From contig OZ345383.1 in the NCBI GenBank assembly GCA_977006965.1, positions 248,001 through 312,000 on the forward strand: a DNA stretch of 64,000 nucleotides. The letters are read 5' to 3'. The stretch is from Phymatolithon calcareum. Taxonomy: Eukaryota > Rhodophyta > Florideophyceae > Hapalidiales. This document shows, in pieces, positions 43,919 through 54,668 of the stretch (positions within the stretch are counted from its first letter, which is position 1; every line of letters starts with the position of its first letter). The translations under genes and the position numbers were made by a program. The notes below the pieces were generated by a model. That model did no database searches, had not been told where the DNA came from, and saw nothing but the letters and a program-made list of their open reading frames with translations.

Positions 43919-44012
43919 AGTCAAGTCTCTTGTCTTTTTACTCTGTGCTATTCCGTCTTATATATACGGCGGTGGAGCCACGAAGACGTGTGTGGCCTAT
44001 GATGTGAATCAT
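43919..44012 (-). repeat. Copia 5' LTR
   Basis: 94 bp, aligned without gaps with the 3' LTR apart from about a dozen substitutions. It has a TATA box TATATATAAG on the minus strand (43957-43966). LTRs this short are unusual, since copia LTRs are more often 150-600 bp. Confidence 0.85.
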
Positions 44013-45147
44013 AATATTTTTAACGGAATGGAGCGGATTGGAAACGCAAAATAATTACGGATTGAATTTTTTGGAAGAGCAAGGCCAAATCAGATTGAGA
44101 AAGTGCAAGAACATAACTAATTTTTAACATTCTAGTTTCTTGGAAGCAGAGGCTGATCCAAAAGATTCAACTAACACCTGGCACAGATCAGGAGGTTGCG
44201 GGAAACTTCGAATTTACTGCGTTTTGACACGGGATAAATTTAACCTCCCCTGGTTTTGACATATCTCTGCATTGTAACACTGTTATATATTTGCCACTAA
44301 ATATGCATTAAATTTCAGGCACGACATTTTAAAAACCTAAAGAAATTTTGGCCATTACCATATAGATGCATACATTTGAAAGAACATATATGTGTTACAT
44401 GTTCGAAAAACGTCGAATAATTCGTTTTTACAGCAAAACATATCTATGCCATATTCCAGATATTAAAGCGGCCAATATTCCACCACCACGTCGCAAGTGT
44501 TCAAGTTCTACCGAATTCCTTGAAGGAGAACATGCAATCTACTGGATGGAACAAGAAATATGCGGCAGTTCAATAATACAGAGCAGAAATATGGCGCTCA
44601 AGATTTCGAATATTCGCCAATTTCGGCATTCGTATGAAACCTGTTATCTCTCTATTTCGCAAGAAATCACGAAATACACCATATTTTCTACTTGAAGTCA
44701 TTCTATTTCTACTCCTCTCTTTGGTTTTTTCGAAGGAATTAGAATTATGTATAGAAGAAGGAAAAAGTTCGGCACATAAAGTCAGAATCGTTGAATATTT
44801 GTCATACGAATATATACGAATAAAAATTCGAATTTTTCGAACATATGACAAATATATGTTCGTTCAAATGTTTACATCTATATGCTGCGTGTATCATACC
44901 TGCTATGGGATATCTCGTTAGGGCAATCTACTTGGTCGGCTACTGTTAGGCCGACTTTTCCTCGATGTGGCGCTGTGCGATTCTGCTGATCTCCACCGCA
45001 GGGCCGACGAACTATTAGTTTCCAAACGGGAAAATGGGAAAGAGGTGATGTCAAATCACGACACAGCTCCAAACTAGGTGCTCTGCGCACTGCGATGTAC
45101 ACGACCGTCATGGAGACCGTAGCGATGAATATGCGGACGACAGAGTT
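44013..45147. other. AT-rich intergenic region
   Basis: Low GC with many TTTCGAA and TATTCG words. Frames on both strands overlap (44366-44695 plus, 44570-44851 minus) and lack motifs. No gene is assigned. Confidence 0.4.
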
Positions 45148-45808
45148 TTGAACAGGACCAATTCCGGGCGTGGGTGCAATCATTCGTTAGCATCCATGCC
45201 GGGTACGAGTATACAAAAAGCGCCAATGAGGTTGTCGAAGTATGGAACGCCCTTCCACTTCAGCGCGAGAATTCCCGGGCTAGCAAGAGAGGGCGGAATC
45301 TACCTCATACAGAATCCACTCCAAGTATTGCCATGGGGTGGAGCCGTCTGCTTCGTCCGGAACGAGAATATGCAGGGCGCAGAATTCGAAGTGTGGTCTT
45401 ACGTGCCCTCAGCGACGGAAGGAAAAAAACAGAGTGCATATTTACAAATCTGTCTTGTTTGTTTCTGAAGATGTTTCCAAGTTTCCTACCATGGATGCGG
45501 CTCGTGATGCTAGATTTGAATTAGGACTTGGAACTCATTTGACGAACGCGTAGAACGATATACCTGATATGTTGACGGACATTTGGAATGCCATTCCTAA
45601 AGAGGACGTGAGTGGATCTGAAACGGGGAAGAAGGATAATGAAGACGCGCTAGAGAACTCTGCAGCAAACTTTCTAAGTCTCAAAGTACGGGTGGTACAT
45701 AAGCGCGAGATTGTCGGCATACCGCGAGTAACAAAGCGGACCGGGCGGGAACTGTCCCTGACGGGCCTTGACGAACCGAGTTTATATTCTGCTCAGAGAC
45801 TGTCTTAG
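45148..45808 (+). pseudogene. Decayed coding region of unknown type
   Basis: Successive plus-strand frames look like one interrupted protein: AREGGIYLIQNPLQVLPWGG and GAEFEVWSYVPSATEGKK (to ~45420), then RVHIYKSVLFVSEDVSKF and ARFELGLGTHLTNA (stop at 45551), then MLTDIWNAIPKEDVSG to 45808. At least one frameshift and one stop separate them. I do not recognise a family; it may be transposon-derived or an old gene. Confidence 0.35.
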
Positions 45809-46709
45809 CAACCGGCGCGAGCGGCGATGGAACCAGCAGATGCTCCTCCATAAACTGGGAATGTATTTCCTTGAGTGACTGCCGATCGCAATGGGGTTCA
45901 GGAGTACTTCAAGGACGAAGAGGAGTTTGTTCGCATACTTTGGCCGTCGTTCTTTTCGTATTGACGCTGATTACAAAAGATTAAACAGTGTTCTTAAGAT
46001 CGCCGCCTCATTCGAAACAGGATGTCCACATTTCTGCCATCGCCCTCCACGGGCTGATGGCAAAGGTCTTATAAATGCGGCCCTCATCGATGGAAGAGGA
46101 GTCACTTGAAGGTTTTGTCTTCTGAGTTCTGGCGAAGTAAGATACGTGCGCGACCTTGTTTTTGGGAAATCGCCAAGACTCTGAAAAAGATAGAAAGGCA
46201 TTATATGTGGAAAGGAACAAGAAGTGTAAAATTTCTTACCACGATTGATTGAGAAAAAGCATCAGATGAACGTCCCAAGGGATTAAGGACGCTTTTTCCA
46301 TTGGCACAGAGTGCGTATACGATAGAAATGAAGCGATTTTCTAGGGAAGTCTATACTTTGATGTATCATAGATGGAAGGCTGGCAAAATGACACTCCTGA
46401 AGTTGCAGCTGACGATGAGGATGTACTGTAACATTTATAACTGCGAATCGATTTCTTGACTTTGTCCATGTTTTAGAGAGCCGTCGTGACAGTGTGATAC
46501 GATTGATCGTAGAGTCATCACACGTGCAAGTCGTTCGACGCCACACTACTCCCCCTTAGAAGAGAATCGACTCGATTCTTGATATTTTTGAGTGCTTCTT
46601 GGGTACTGTTAACGGTTTCGGGACTCTGTGATGTATTTTCGTGGTCAGGTTATTTTTTCCACAGAACTAAGTATTGCACTTTTCCTGGGCGCATATGGTG
46701 CAAGAGAAT
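45809..46709. other. Intergenic, no gene recognised
   Basis: Short frames only (longest 87 codons, minus 46283-46546). No transposon ends or RNA genes seen. Confidence 0.4.
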
Positions 46710-47026
46710 CTACTTAACGTTGTGTTCTTTGTGGCCCTCGCGATAGATGACGGCCACCTCTGGGACAGGGTGTTGAGGGAAAAAGTCTTGCACAAGTGGC
46801 TTTAGAAGACGTACGGGAAAAGAATCATGCATACCGCATTGTTTCTTTGGTGCGGAAATGTCCACTTTGAGCGTGACATAGTCGATTTTCTTGGTGATGA
46901 CGAACGGTTCCCACATATAACGCGCCTTATGCCGGAGTATGCGGCCACAGGAGAGCACAGAACTGCTATATCATGGACCATTTCTCCTTCAAAATATCTC
47001 TGACACAGTGCGCTTTGTGCTGTCAT
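46710..47026 (-). pseudogene. Ty3/gypsy-type integrase C-terminal remnant
   Basis: ILRHKARYMWEPFVITKKI, then VTLKVDIS and DSFPVRLLKPL, resembles the GPY/F region of gypsy integrases (W-x-GPF ... HDVFHVSLLKP). The expected GPF reads EPF. A frameshift near 46800-46960 splits it. No LTRs or other pol domains are visible. Confidence 0.55.
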
Positions 47027-47280
47027 TAATTACATGACATCGGCAGTACCTTGACCGAGCTTCCAGCGGTACTGAAAAGACTACATGTCGCTTTTTTCAC
47101 TTCTTGCATGCTGAATGAAATCCTAAGAAGGTATTCGGCGAACTCGTGCGCAGTTTTTGACGAAAAAAGGTTGGAGAGATACTTCCTCGGCCTGGTAGAC
47201 TTCCTGAAAGCGCTCTCAGCGCCGAACTTAACCCTTGCCATGAGGACGATTCTTTCAAAAAACTTAATCAGCTCTCCCAC
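47027..47280 (-). pseudogene. Possible gag-like fragment next to the gypsy remnant
   Basis: 84-residue minus frame (ELIKFFERIVLMARVKFGAE ... AHEFAEYLLRISFSMQEVKK), helical and charged. Its position beside an integrase tail suggests retrotransposon origin. No diagnostic motif, so it may equally be host sequence. Confidence 0.25.
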
Positions 47281-47384
47281 TGTAGTCTCTTTTCTTTCTC
47301 CTCAGCTTGGCGGATGTTCAAGCAGTGAGTTTTGTCAAGTGAACTTGAGGAAACGTCAATACGCAATCCCACTTCATTGAAGTC

Positions 47385-47449
47385 GTAAGTAAATGAGTTT
47401 ATTGAGAAGGTACCATGTGTCCCAACGTGAGGAAATTCGGCGCCCTTCG
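47385..47449 (-). mobile_element. 65-bp LINE G tail insertion
   Basis: Contains only the G 3' tail (plus-strand words GAAGGTACCATGTGTCCCAA and GAGGAAATTCGG), flanked by TTGAAGTC (47377-47384 and 47450-47457). It matches the G tail at 9129-9195 and the copy at 59891-59956. Confidence 0.85.
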
Positions 47450-47595
47450 TTGAAGTCCAACCATTTTCGGATAAGAAGTCTCCGTTTAGAGTGCAAAGTT
47501 TCTAGAAGAAAGGAAACCTCTCCACCAATCGGTCGTAGAGGCAACCGTTCATACCATGGCCCCCTTTGTCAGTTTCGGCTCGCAGTCGGAGGTGA

Positions 47596-48093
47596 TTAAA
47601 TGAAGTTCCCAGTCCGCTGGTTGGTTCCGAGGGCAATGCAAGATTTAGGCAAGAGAACCCGGAAGAGGGCTTTCAGAGCTTCTGTTGATTGTATGGAGGG
47701 TTGTATTGCCTTCTGTCGAGATTGTGGTTGATACTGAACGGAGAACTCAGTGTTTGTCGAAGAAGAATGGCGATCGCGAATACTGTAGACCTGCAGTCGT
47801 GGTACAGATTTTTGCCGGCTAGGACTCGATACAAGCATTCGATACGAAAGGGCACATTCATCAGCCTTTCCTGCCTTGGCGATAACTATCTTGAAAGTCT
47901 TAATCGTAGTCTTCTCCATCGGTTTCGGAACTAGTACCTCTTTCACGCGAAGCGACGGGCTCGCGCGAGCTTTTACTTCCTTGACGAGTACCTTTTGAAC
48001 TTTGCCGCTTGTTATGGCGTAGAAAACTGGGCCAAAGGAATTGGCCCCATGTGTCGAGACCGCGCTTATTTGCGGGATTCGGAACTGAAGCAA
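47596..48093 (-). CDS. Hypothetical protein, paralog of the ORF at 50940
   Basis: 165-residue minus frame with basic segments KVQKVLVKEVKARAS and VPKPMEKTTIKTFKIVIAKA, then ECALSYRMLVSSPSRQKSVP and SVQYQPQSRQK. The plus-strand frame at 50940-51221 shares TTIKTFK, RMLVSSPS and QYQPQ. Conservation of the same reading frame favours a protein-coding origin. It may be an exon or transposon product; no family recognised. Confidence 0.45.
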   Translation of the reverse strand: MLQFRIPQISAVSTHGANSFGPVFYAITSGKVQKVLVKEVKARASPSLRVKEVLVPKPMEKTTIKTFKIVIAKAGKADECALSYRMLVSSPSRQKSVPRLQVYSIRDRHSSSTNTEFSVQYQPQSRQKAIQPSIQSTEALKALFRVLLPKSCIALGTNQRTGNFI

Positions 48094-48421
48094 AAGATTC
48101 GAGAAGACATGAGAGGAGAGATCGACATGAAATGGTAACTGCTGAACTGCAGCAGAAACCGCATAACCGGACGACTCTCTCGGAATTTATCAGAAGATAT
48201 ATTGATGTGTGGTGCAAATTGGATTATGTAGCGTATTCAATTTACCTTCCACGTAGTCTACATCAATTCTGGTAGGTTCTTGTGCTCCCCAAAACACTAG
48301 AAAAAGCGGCGAACTCATCCATCGATGGAGTTCGGCAAGCAAGTATAACCCAACGAATATTATCGCTTCAACTCATTCCGACGGTCAAGGTCTCTAGGCC
48401 TTGACCTGTTGAGGATCGCAC

Positions 48422-48568
48422 GTGACTCCCAAGGGTCCCTTTATTATCAAAGGACCACACAGTTTACATGCGATATACTATTCGTTCTTCCGCTCCAAAG
48501 GGTTTCTGAAAAGGACTACACAGTTGAAGAGCGTTTCTAAGCTTTACGACACCATGATCAAAAAGGAA
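48422..48568 (+). pseudogene. Possible host ORF interrupted by LINE A3
   Basis: A frame opening MTPKGPFIIKGPHSLHAIYY reaches DTMIKKE at the A3 insertion point. On the other side of A3 (49765 onward) the frame continues with KKEMNEGTILAL and stops at ~49807. The in-frame continuity hints at a short gene broken by the insertion, but length and composition are weak evidence. Confidence 0.3.
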
Positions 48569-49764
48569 TTTTTTTGCAATTTTTTTAAAGCCCCGCAGTC
48601 ATACGAATATACGGGCAGGGCTGCCCTCGCTAGGGCGGCTCTACTCTTATGTCTGGAATTCTATCTGAGACCCTAGCATGTGTTCGGTTGTTTTGATTGC
48701 TCTTCGTAGCAGTTTCGAGGCGTCGCCTCTTCTTTCAGTACAGGTCTTCTTCATGTTGCACACTCTCGATGATGCTTTTGCTGAAGAGCAAAAGGTCGTC
48801 TAATGCCTTCTCAGTTGCCGCTCTGTCGTCTTCCTTGAGTTCATAGGCTGGCAAGTTGCGATCCAGGGTCTCCATGTGCTGTCTGACTTTGTTTTCGAAT
48901 CTATCTGCCATCAGTGTGGTAGACACTTGGGGAAATCTTCCAAAGTCGTACTGGACCGCCAGTTGCCTGTGTTTCAGTTGTGGAAATTTGAGTATTGCAG
49001 GGAGTTCTCTTGTCTTGTCGTACGGAATTATCCTCTTTCTCTTTGATTCAAGGCTCTCTCCTTCCTTTGTCAGGAATGCTGATCGGAGTTCTTCTGCAGA
49101 TTGATTCGCTATTATGTGCTTCATCGTTTCATCAAGCGGTTCTCTGGTTTCCATCGAAGTGATGTCGTTACTTGTGGCTTGAAGCTCTTCTGAATTTCTT
49201 CTCTCTGGTATTTGCATCAGAAACTTTTCTTTCTTCGCCATGGTCCTTCTCAGCACCTTGAAAGCTAGTATTTCCCGTCGATGGGAAGCAGCTTGGATTC
49301 GACATATTAGGCGAAGTCTATCCGTCTTTCCTCGTGCCAGTGGCCCGAAGACTTGTCTGAAAAACGTTTGTTCAACTTCCTTGACCGCGCTCTGGACATT
49401 TTCTGTCCACGGTGTTAAGTGCATAGCGTACTCCCAGCGTGGCTGGATTAATGCCTTGTATACTTGGATGCATTTATGTATGCCAATTCCTTTCTTGAAT
49501 ACCCCTAGTGCGCGGAGCTCGTACAGAGCGATCCTAGCCTTCTTGTGGCGTTGCAACATCAGTGTATATGTAACCCCCTACGGTCCTAAGGATACTCCGA
49601 GGTAGGTGACTTCCGCGACATGTGCGAGGGCCTTCTTAGCCAACTGGAATGTCACACCCGCTGTCTCATTCGATTCAAGTATCTCGCTTTTTCCTTGTTT
49701 TGTTTTCCATGTCATCCCGCGTTCTTGGGCCCATTGAGTGGCTTTGTCTAGCAATCCCTGCAGA
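48569..49764 (-). mobile_element. LINE A3, 5'-truncated
   Basis: Flanked by a 13-bp TSD GATCAAAAAGGAA (48556-48568 and 49765-49777). It carries the best-preserved family A C-terminus in the window: 274 residues from 49559 (ALYELRALGVFKKGIGIHKC, EQTFFRQVFGPL, IPYDKTRELPAILKFPQLKH, YDFGRFPQVSTTLMADRF) to the stop at 48735. It ends with the A tail and AAAAAAATTGCAAAAAAA. A frameshift lies near 49580. It is the closest relative of A1. Confidence 0.93.
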
Positions 49765-49777
49765 GATCAAAAAGGAA

Positions 49778-50939
49778 ATGAACGAAGGGACAATTTTGGC
49801 CTTATGAAGGATATCATCACACCGCTCACATTTTTTGACTTGGACAACTCTCAATACAGTCGATAGCACTCTGCGAGACTGTTCAACTATGTTGCCTTAG
49901 TGTGCTCGTCTGCAACGACCACTCGGCGCGGGTCTTTTTCTCGCGACATGTCAAATGTGCTTCTTTTTACTGATCAGTATATTTTCGTTCCTACCACTGA
50001 ACGACGCGACTTTCAGGTAGCAGTTGGGTACTCCTGACAAAGAGCAACAGACCGTCTTTCCGAATCTGGCTCTAATAACTGTTGTGCACTTTCTTTTGGA
50101 ACTTTTTTGAGCTTCTGAATCCATCCTCAATTGAGGATATTCGTCACATAGACACTAGGGAAACATAGAGAACCAGTTTAAGCTATCTGGGGCGGTAGGG
50201 AGGTTCCCACTTAGGAGTTTGAGGCGAAGTAATGGTAGACAGGTACATATAGAGAAGTGAAATTGTACATGTGACGCTCTATGGACTTGGAAGAGGATGA
50301 GTGAAAGCTGAAATTGAACTGAAAGACTTATTCCATAGTGCAAAAATCTTGTAACAATTTGCCTAGAACAATATTCAACTATGTCGCATCAGCGAATGAC
50401 TGATATATGCAAATTATGTTATGGAACGGTGAAAATGTTTAAATGAATGGACCTAGAGCTTGATGGGTTGTGCCCTAGCGGGGAGTTCTGTTGAAGGATG
50501 ACAGAACAGTCTAATTAGAAGCAATGAACTGGTGATACGAGTCTCTGCGATTTCCATCATTGCGAATATCTTCGCATAAGACAAAAACGACTCGAAAAAG
50601 ACCTGTATAGTGTCGACGTGAAGAACACCCTCAACTGAGGTTGATTTTAGAGCTTAAAAAGGTAATCAAGAGAAAGTATAACAGTTTTCTTGCGTCAGAT
50701 TCGGAAGTGGATACTTTTTTTCTTGGTGAGGAGTACCTCAATTACTACCCAACAGTCGCGTCGTTCTGTGATACGAACGAAAATATGCTGGTCATTCAGA
50801 AGAAGCACATCTTCCATGCCGCGAGAAAAATGACCCCGGCGAGTGGTCGGTGCAGCCGTACACTATAAAGCAATATCCATGACCAGTTTATCAGAGTGCT
50901 GCCGACTGTACGGAGCGTTTTCTAAGTCAATAAAGGTGA
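49778..50939. other. Intergenic, no gene recognised
   Basis: Short frames only. The frame at 50641-50868 has coding-like composition but no motif. Confidence 0.4.
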
Positions 50940-51221
50940 GTGGCACGGTTCAAGAGGTACTCGTCAAGGAAAGAAAAGATCACGCGAGCACTTCCACTAC
51001 ACGTTAAAGTGGTCCTTGTTCAGAAACTGATGGATATGACTACGATTAAGACTTTCAAGTCTGTTAACGGAAAGGCAAGAAAGGCTGATGAAGGTTTTGC
51101 TTTCTCTCGAATGCTTGTATCGAGTCCAAGCGGACAAAAATCTATACCACGACAGCCCGCTTGCAGCACTCGAGGTCGCCAAACGCAAAGCTCACCGTTC
51201 CAGTATCAACCACAAGCATAA
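50940..51221 (+). CDS. Hypothetical protein, paralog of the ORF at 47596
   Basis: 93-residue frame sharing VLVQKLMDMTTIKTFK, FSRMLVSSPSGQKSIPR and FQYQPQA with the minus-strand ORF at 47596-48093. The N-terminal part aligns only after a frame change, because of a small indel near 51000. It ends ~50 residues earlier than its paralog. The two copies are inverted and flank LINE A3. Probably a decaying family member. Confidence 0.4.
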   Translation: MARFKRYSSRKEKITRALPLHVKVVLVQKLMDMTTIKTFKSVNGKARKADEGFAFSRMLVSSPSGQKSIPRQPACSTRGRQTQSSPFQYQPQA

Positions 51222-52129
51222 CAAAATGCAAGACAAACTTTCATAAAATCATTAGAAACTCTGATCGCCCTCCTTCGGGCACGCTCTCCTACGCTCTGTG
51301 TGGTTCTTGGGGCCAATCATCCCAAGAGGAGCTTGATGTCTTAATGCGAGACTGAGGGCAGAGTATTTTTGCTCATGGAGTGCCATGGTGCGAGCAACAA
51401 GTTCTATGTCCAAATGGGCGAAGGATGTCTCGTCAGTTCTGGAAAGTTACCACTATACACGGAGATGTTAAATCCGAAAACGGTGGCATCGGGTTCCACA
51501 CAACGTACGATTGCTTGATGACGATGTTTCCCCAAAAGGCTCTAATACGCTATCGAGAATAACGGAGAGAGCAATAGCCAACGAAGCCAGGACCTACTTT
51601 GTGTAGATTGCGGGATTCTCCGTCACTGGTCTGCAGTTGATGGACATTTCCTGGCTTGCTCGCTGTGTGAAGCCAAAGGAGCGCTCACAGGACGAATACC
51701 TATAACGTCCTGATCGCCTCTTCAATACAGGTGCTCCTATCAAGTGCCTATAGCCGAGGTGCTCCAGATGTGCTGACTGTACTTTCGCCGGATTCGAGCT
51801 CCGTCTCGTTAGTGTTACTCTCCTTTCTAGTTCCTCGTCGCCACACGATTTACCGGCCAGTAGTCTATAAATTCTCCGTCGCTTACCGTGGGCCGTGTTA
51901 GTTTGGTAAGCTATCTGCCGCGCCCGCTGTTATGTCGCTGTCCCGAGGCGGTCGCTTTTTCCTCTCGCGACTGTACTCTGCACAACTTGGATCGCGATAG
52001 TCATGCTCATGCTCCTTGTGGTAGGTGATCAGTTGGGCCACACTTGCACGTCTCTCGTGTGTCTATGCGCTGCATCGCTGTCTTTTGCGTAGGTTGTAGT
52101 ATATAAGCTAGTTAGTTCTTTCCTCTGAG
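51222..52129. other. Intergenic, no gene recognised
   Basis: No supported frames. A TATAAG word near 52101 precedes repeat H, but no gene can be tied to it. Confidence 0.4.
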
Positions 52130-52740
52130 TAAAGGAAGGTGGGGAGTTCTGGATTTCGGCTCGAATTCTCGGCTCGTAGCACGCTCAACGTCGCCTGCAC
52201 GGCCCTTCCACCACGCGGAGTCAGTGCTCTTCCCAACCTTCTTGTTCGCAACCGTCGTCATGTAAGCCAGCACGGAGACAACTGCGCTCAAGTTCACTTT
52301 TTCGTGCGTTCGCTCGAAAGTCGAAGGCCACGCCAAGGTCGCCGTCTAAGGATGACGTCGTCCCTGTCCCGGAGGTTTCTGGACTTCGGCTCGAGTGCTT
52401 CGATCCTACACGCGTCACGCCTGTGAATCCCTTCGACCACGCGAAGTCGGTGACTTCCCAACCCTTCTTGACCGCAACCGTTTCGGCACACAAGCCAGTT
52501 CGGTGACACTCGCGCTCAAGGTCCCTGTCCACTTTTCGCGCGCCTGTCTCAAGGTCGACGACCAAGCCAAGGTCGCCGCCGGAGAACGAAGCCGACACCT
52601 ACATGCTTACTCTGTCTGGTGTCCCCTATCTATTGGGGGTTTTGTTGGCTTGCCTTTCTTTCCTCCTCTTTTTGTCTATAGTGTGTTGTCTCTGTTTAGT
52701 ACTTAGGTTCTTCGAGCAACCTCAGAAAGTGAGGGGATTG
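52130..52740 (-). repeat. Dispersed repeat H, copy 2
   Basis: Minus-strand counterpart of 20256-20720, with two internal subunits marked by CCAAGGTCGCCG near 52333 and 52566. GC is clearly higher than in the surroundings. It abuts truncated LINE B3, as copy 1 abuts truncated LINE E4. Confidence 0.75.
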
Positions 52741-53445
52741 ATCTCTTGCTTCACTTCTTCTTCTGTTCTATCATTCATCTGCGGTTGCGCTAGGTTGCGT
52801 TGAAGGGTTTCGAGCCGCATCGATGCTAGTTCGTCGTAGTTGTCGATATATGCCGAGGGATTTCGCGGAGGGAAGCGGCCGAAAAACCATTTGACTGCCC
52901 AATGTCTGTGTTTCCTCGACGGGGTTCGGATTCTCGCTCATATCCAGGGCGATTTTGCGTTTTTTGGCCTTCTCCGTCTCGCTCTATGCCCAACAGATTC
53001 GCAATTTTTCATCCTTGTGGGTGACCTTTCCTTCCACGGCTCTCTTCGCTGGGACGTTCAACAGTTTGTGCTCTTGGATGTATCAAATATCCCTCTATGC
53101 CTGTGCAAAGTCCTCATCCTTTCCCTCGTAGTTCTTGCTTCTCTCCGGGTTCCGTTTTGTATACAGGAGTCGTAGCGCAAAGTGTTCTCCTAATGTCTTG
53201 GGCCTCAGCTCTGGTGGTGCATTCGATCATTATTCCGCTTAGCAAAATGGCCAAATCTATTGGAGTAGAACAGTCCTTCTACCTGATCCACATGCGCTTG
53301 AATGGACTTCGACCACGGCGTTAGGTGCAGTGCGTATTCCCATCGGCATTGGAGCAGGGCCTTATATATGGCTATGCGTTTTGTTCTCGTCAGTCCTTTA
53401 GCTGTAACGCCAATATCCCGGCGGGGCAAGATGCTTCTTATGCCG
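52741..53445 (-). pseudogene. LINE B3 fragment with the empty SINE site
   Basis: Minus strand: IGVTAKGLTRTKRIAIYKAL, QCRWEYALHLTPWSKSIQAH and QVEGLFYSNRFGHFAKRNND (53429-53205), then the decayed C-terminal part with a KVTHKDEKLRI stretch and the FRPLPSAKS version of the GRFPP block near 52870. At 52881-52893 the sequence GAAAAACCATTTG is uninterrupted, where B2 carries the tRNA-SINE. The 3' tail is missing. Confidence 0.82.
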
Positions 53446-53914
53446 TAGCAGGCACAGGGAGGACCTTACCGCTTGATGTCTTCTTCTCATCTCTAGAGGT
53501 TCTAGTCGATACAGGACTTGCATTCGGCCGCGTCGGTGCTCTGCATACTTTCCCGAAGTCATTCTTGTAAAATAATTCTTCCGCAGATTCGATAGCCGAA
53601 CACAATCGCTTTGTCATTAGCGTCATATGTAGGGCATGTTTCCATTTCGGCAGCATTAGGCACTTGAAGATTCTGATGCATGTAGCGGGTTCGAATCCTC
53701 GAACGTTAACGCCGATCTGCCGTAGTTGGTGTATACAAAGAACAGCATTTCGTACTCTCGCTAGCGCCATGTCGTCTGTTACCCCCTTGTCGTTCCTACT
53801 TACCCCATGATAAGATATCCTCCAGGCTTGATGCAGCTCTCGCCCCGCAAGAAGGGAATTGTGTTTCGGGAGAGGATTGGCATGCAAGCAACTGGATACC
53901 CTTGTGCGCCCCAC
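53446..53914 (-). pseudogene. LINE E9 fragment
   Basis: Minus strand: NSLLAGRELHQAWRISYHGV, SRNDKGVTDDMALARVRNAV, NVRGFEPATCIRIFKCL and AEELFYKNDFGKVCRAPTRP. It switches to B3 near 53445. The head-to-tail join of two families is a truncation junction or a chimeric insertion. Confidence 0.82.
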
Positions 53915-54656
53915 AAAACGGTCTATAAGATAGTTTGATGCGACAGCTCAAGCATAATAGGCAGAGTTGATTCACTCCAGAAGCTGAATGTGCTCTCACT
54001 ACCACAGCAATACCCATGACTTCAAAAGTAAATTAAGTTGGGAACGGGAAAACACGCTCGCTGCGACATTCAAGGTCGCAGCAATGAATCGAGAGATCAA
54101 GAGAAAAGCAACTGGCCCGAGCAGCGACTTTAGAGGCAGAGTTTAGTTGTCTCGGTTTTTAATGCTAGCCAAATGCGAACAAGACCTGGCAGACGTTCCA
54201 GGGTCTAACCCATGAATATCTGCGTACAGAATTTTTTCCGCAGTTGTCGAGAGATATCTTGCGGTATGCTTTCACTCACTGAAGCATGTATTTCTGAATA
54301 GAACATGGTGTATTCTTTCTCTCCATTATTTAATGACTCGTCTGGGTCGAGAATATAGTGCAGCAGAATACGTTTCCCACCTTCATCTCCGCCGATTCAC
54401 TCATTCCAAGCTTCACGTACTCAATTTTGTCAGTTCAATATGGGCACCTCAAAGTGAGTGTCTCGTACAGCGGCTCGCACGTGAAATGCTTATTTATAGA
54501 GAGTCGATTGTCGTCTACTAGTCTTTGTGGATGCATTGTTACTATCCTTCTTCCTTTTTCACTGGAACAGGTTCGTCATGATTCAGATCCCGAAAAACAC
54601 TTCCCGCCGTTTCAATATGTCTATAATTAGATATCCGCCGATTGCAATTCTTTCAG
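53915..54656. other. Intergenic, no gene recognised
   Basis: Short frames only. It ends at an acceptor-like TTCTTTCAG (54648-54656) that may start the exon interrupted by hAT-3. Confidence 0.35.
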
Positions 54657-54668
54657 CCGCGGTGCTCT

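Larger units (their letters stand above)
39432..44012 (-). mobile_element. Ty1/copia LTR retrotransposon, full length but decayed
   Basis: About 4.6 kb on the minus strand, bounded by ~94-bp direct repeats (39432-39525 and 43919-44012). Order gag, protease, integrase, RT, RNase H identifies copia. A primer-binding site adjoins the 5' LTR. Frameshifts and stops divide the single expected polyprotein into at least six frames, so it is inactive. A clean 5-bp TSD was not found. Confidence 0.92.

Noticed and set aside
53687-53700. tRNA B box (GGTTCGAATCC)
   Set aside because: It is coding sequence of LINE E (GFEP codons, reverse strand); no A box or tRNA fold is nearby.
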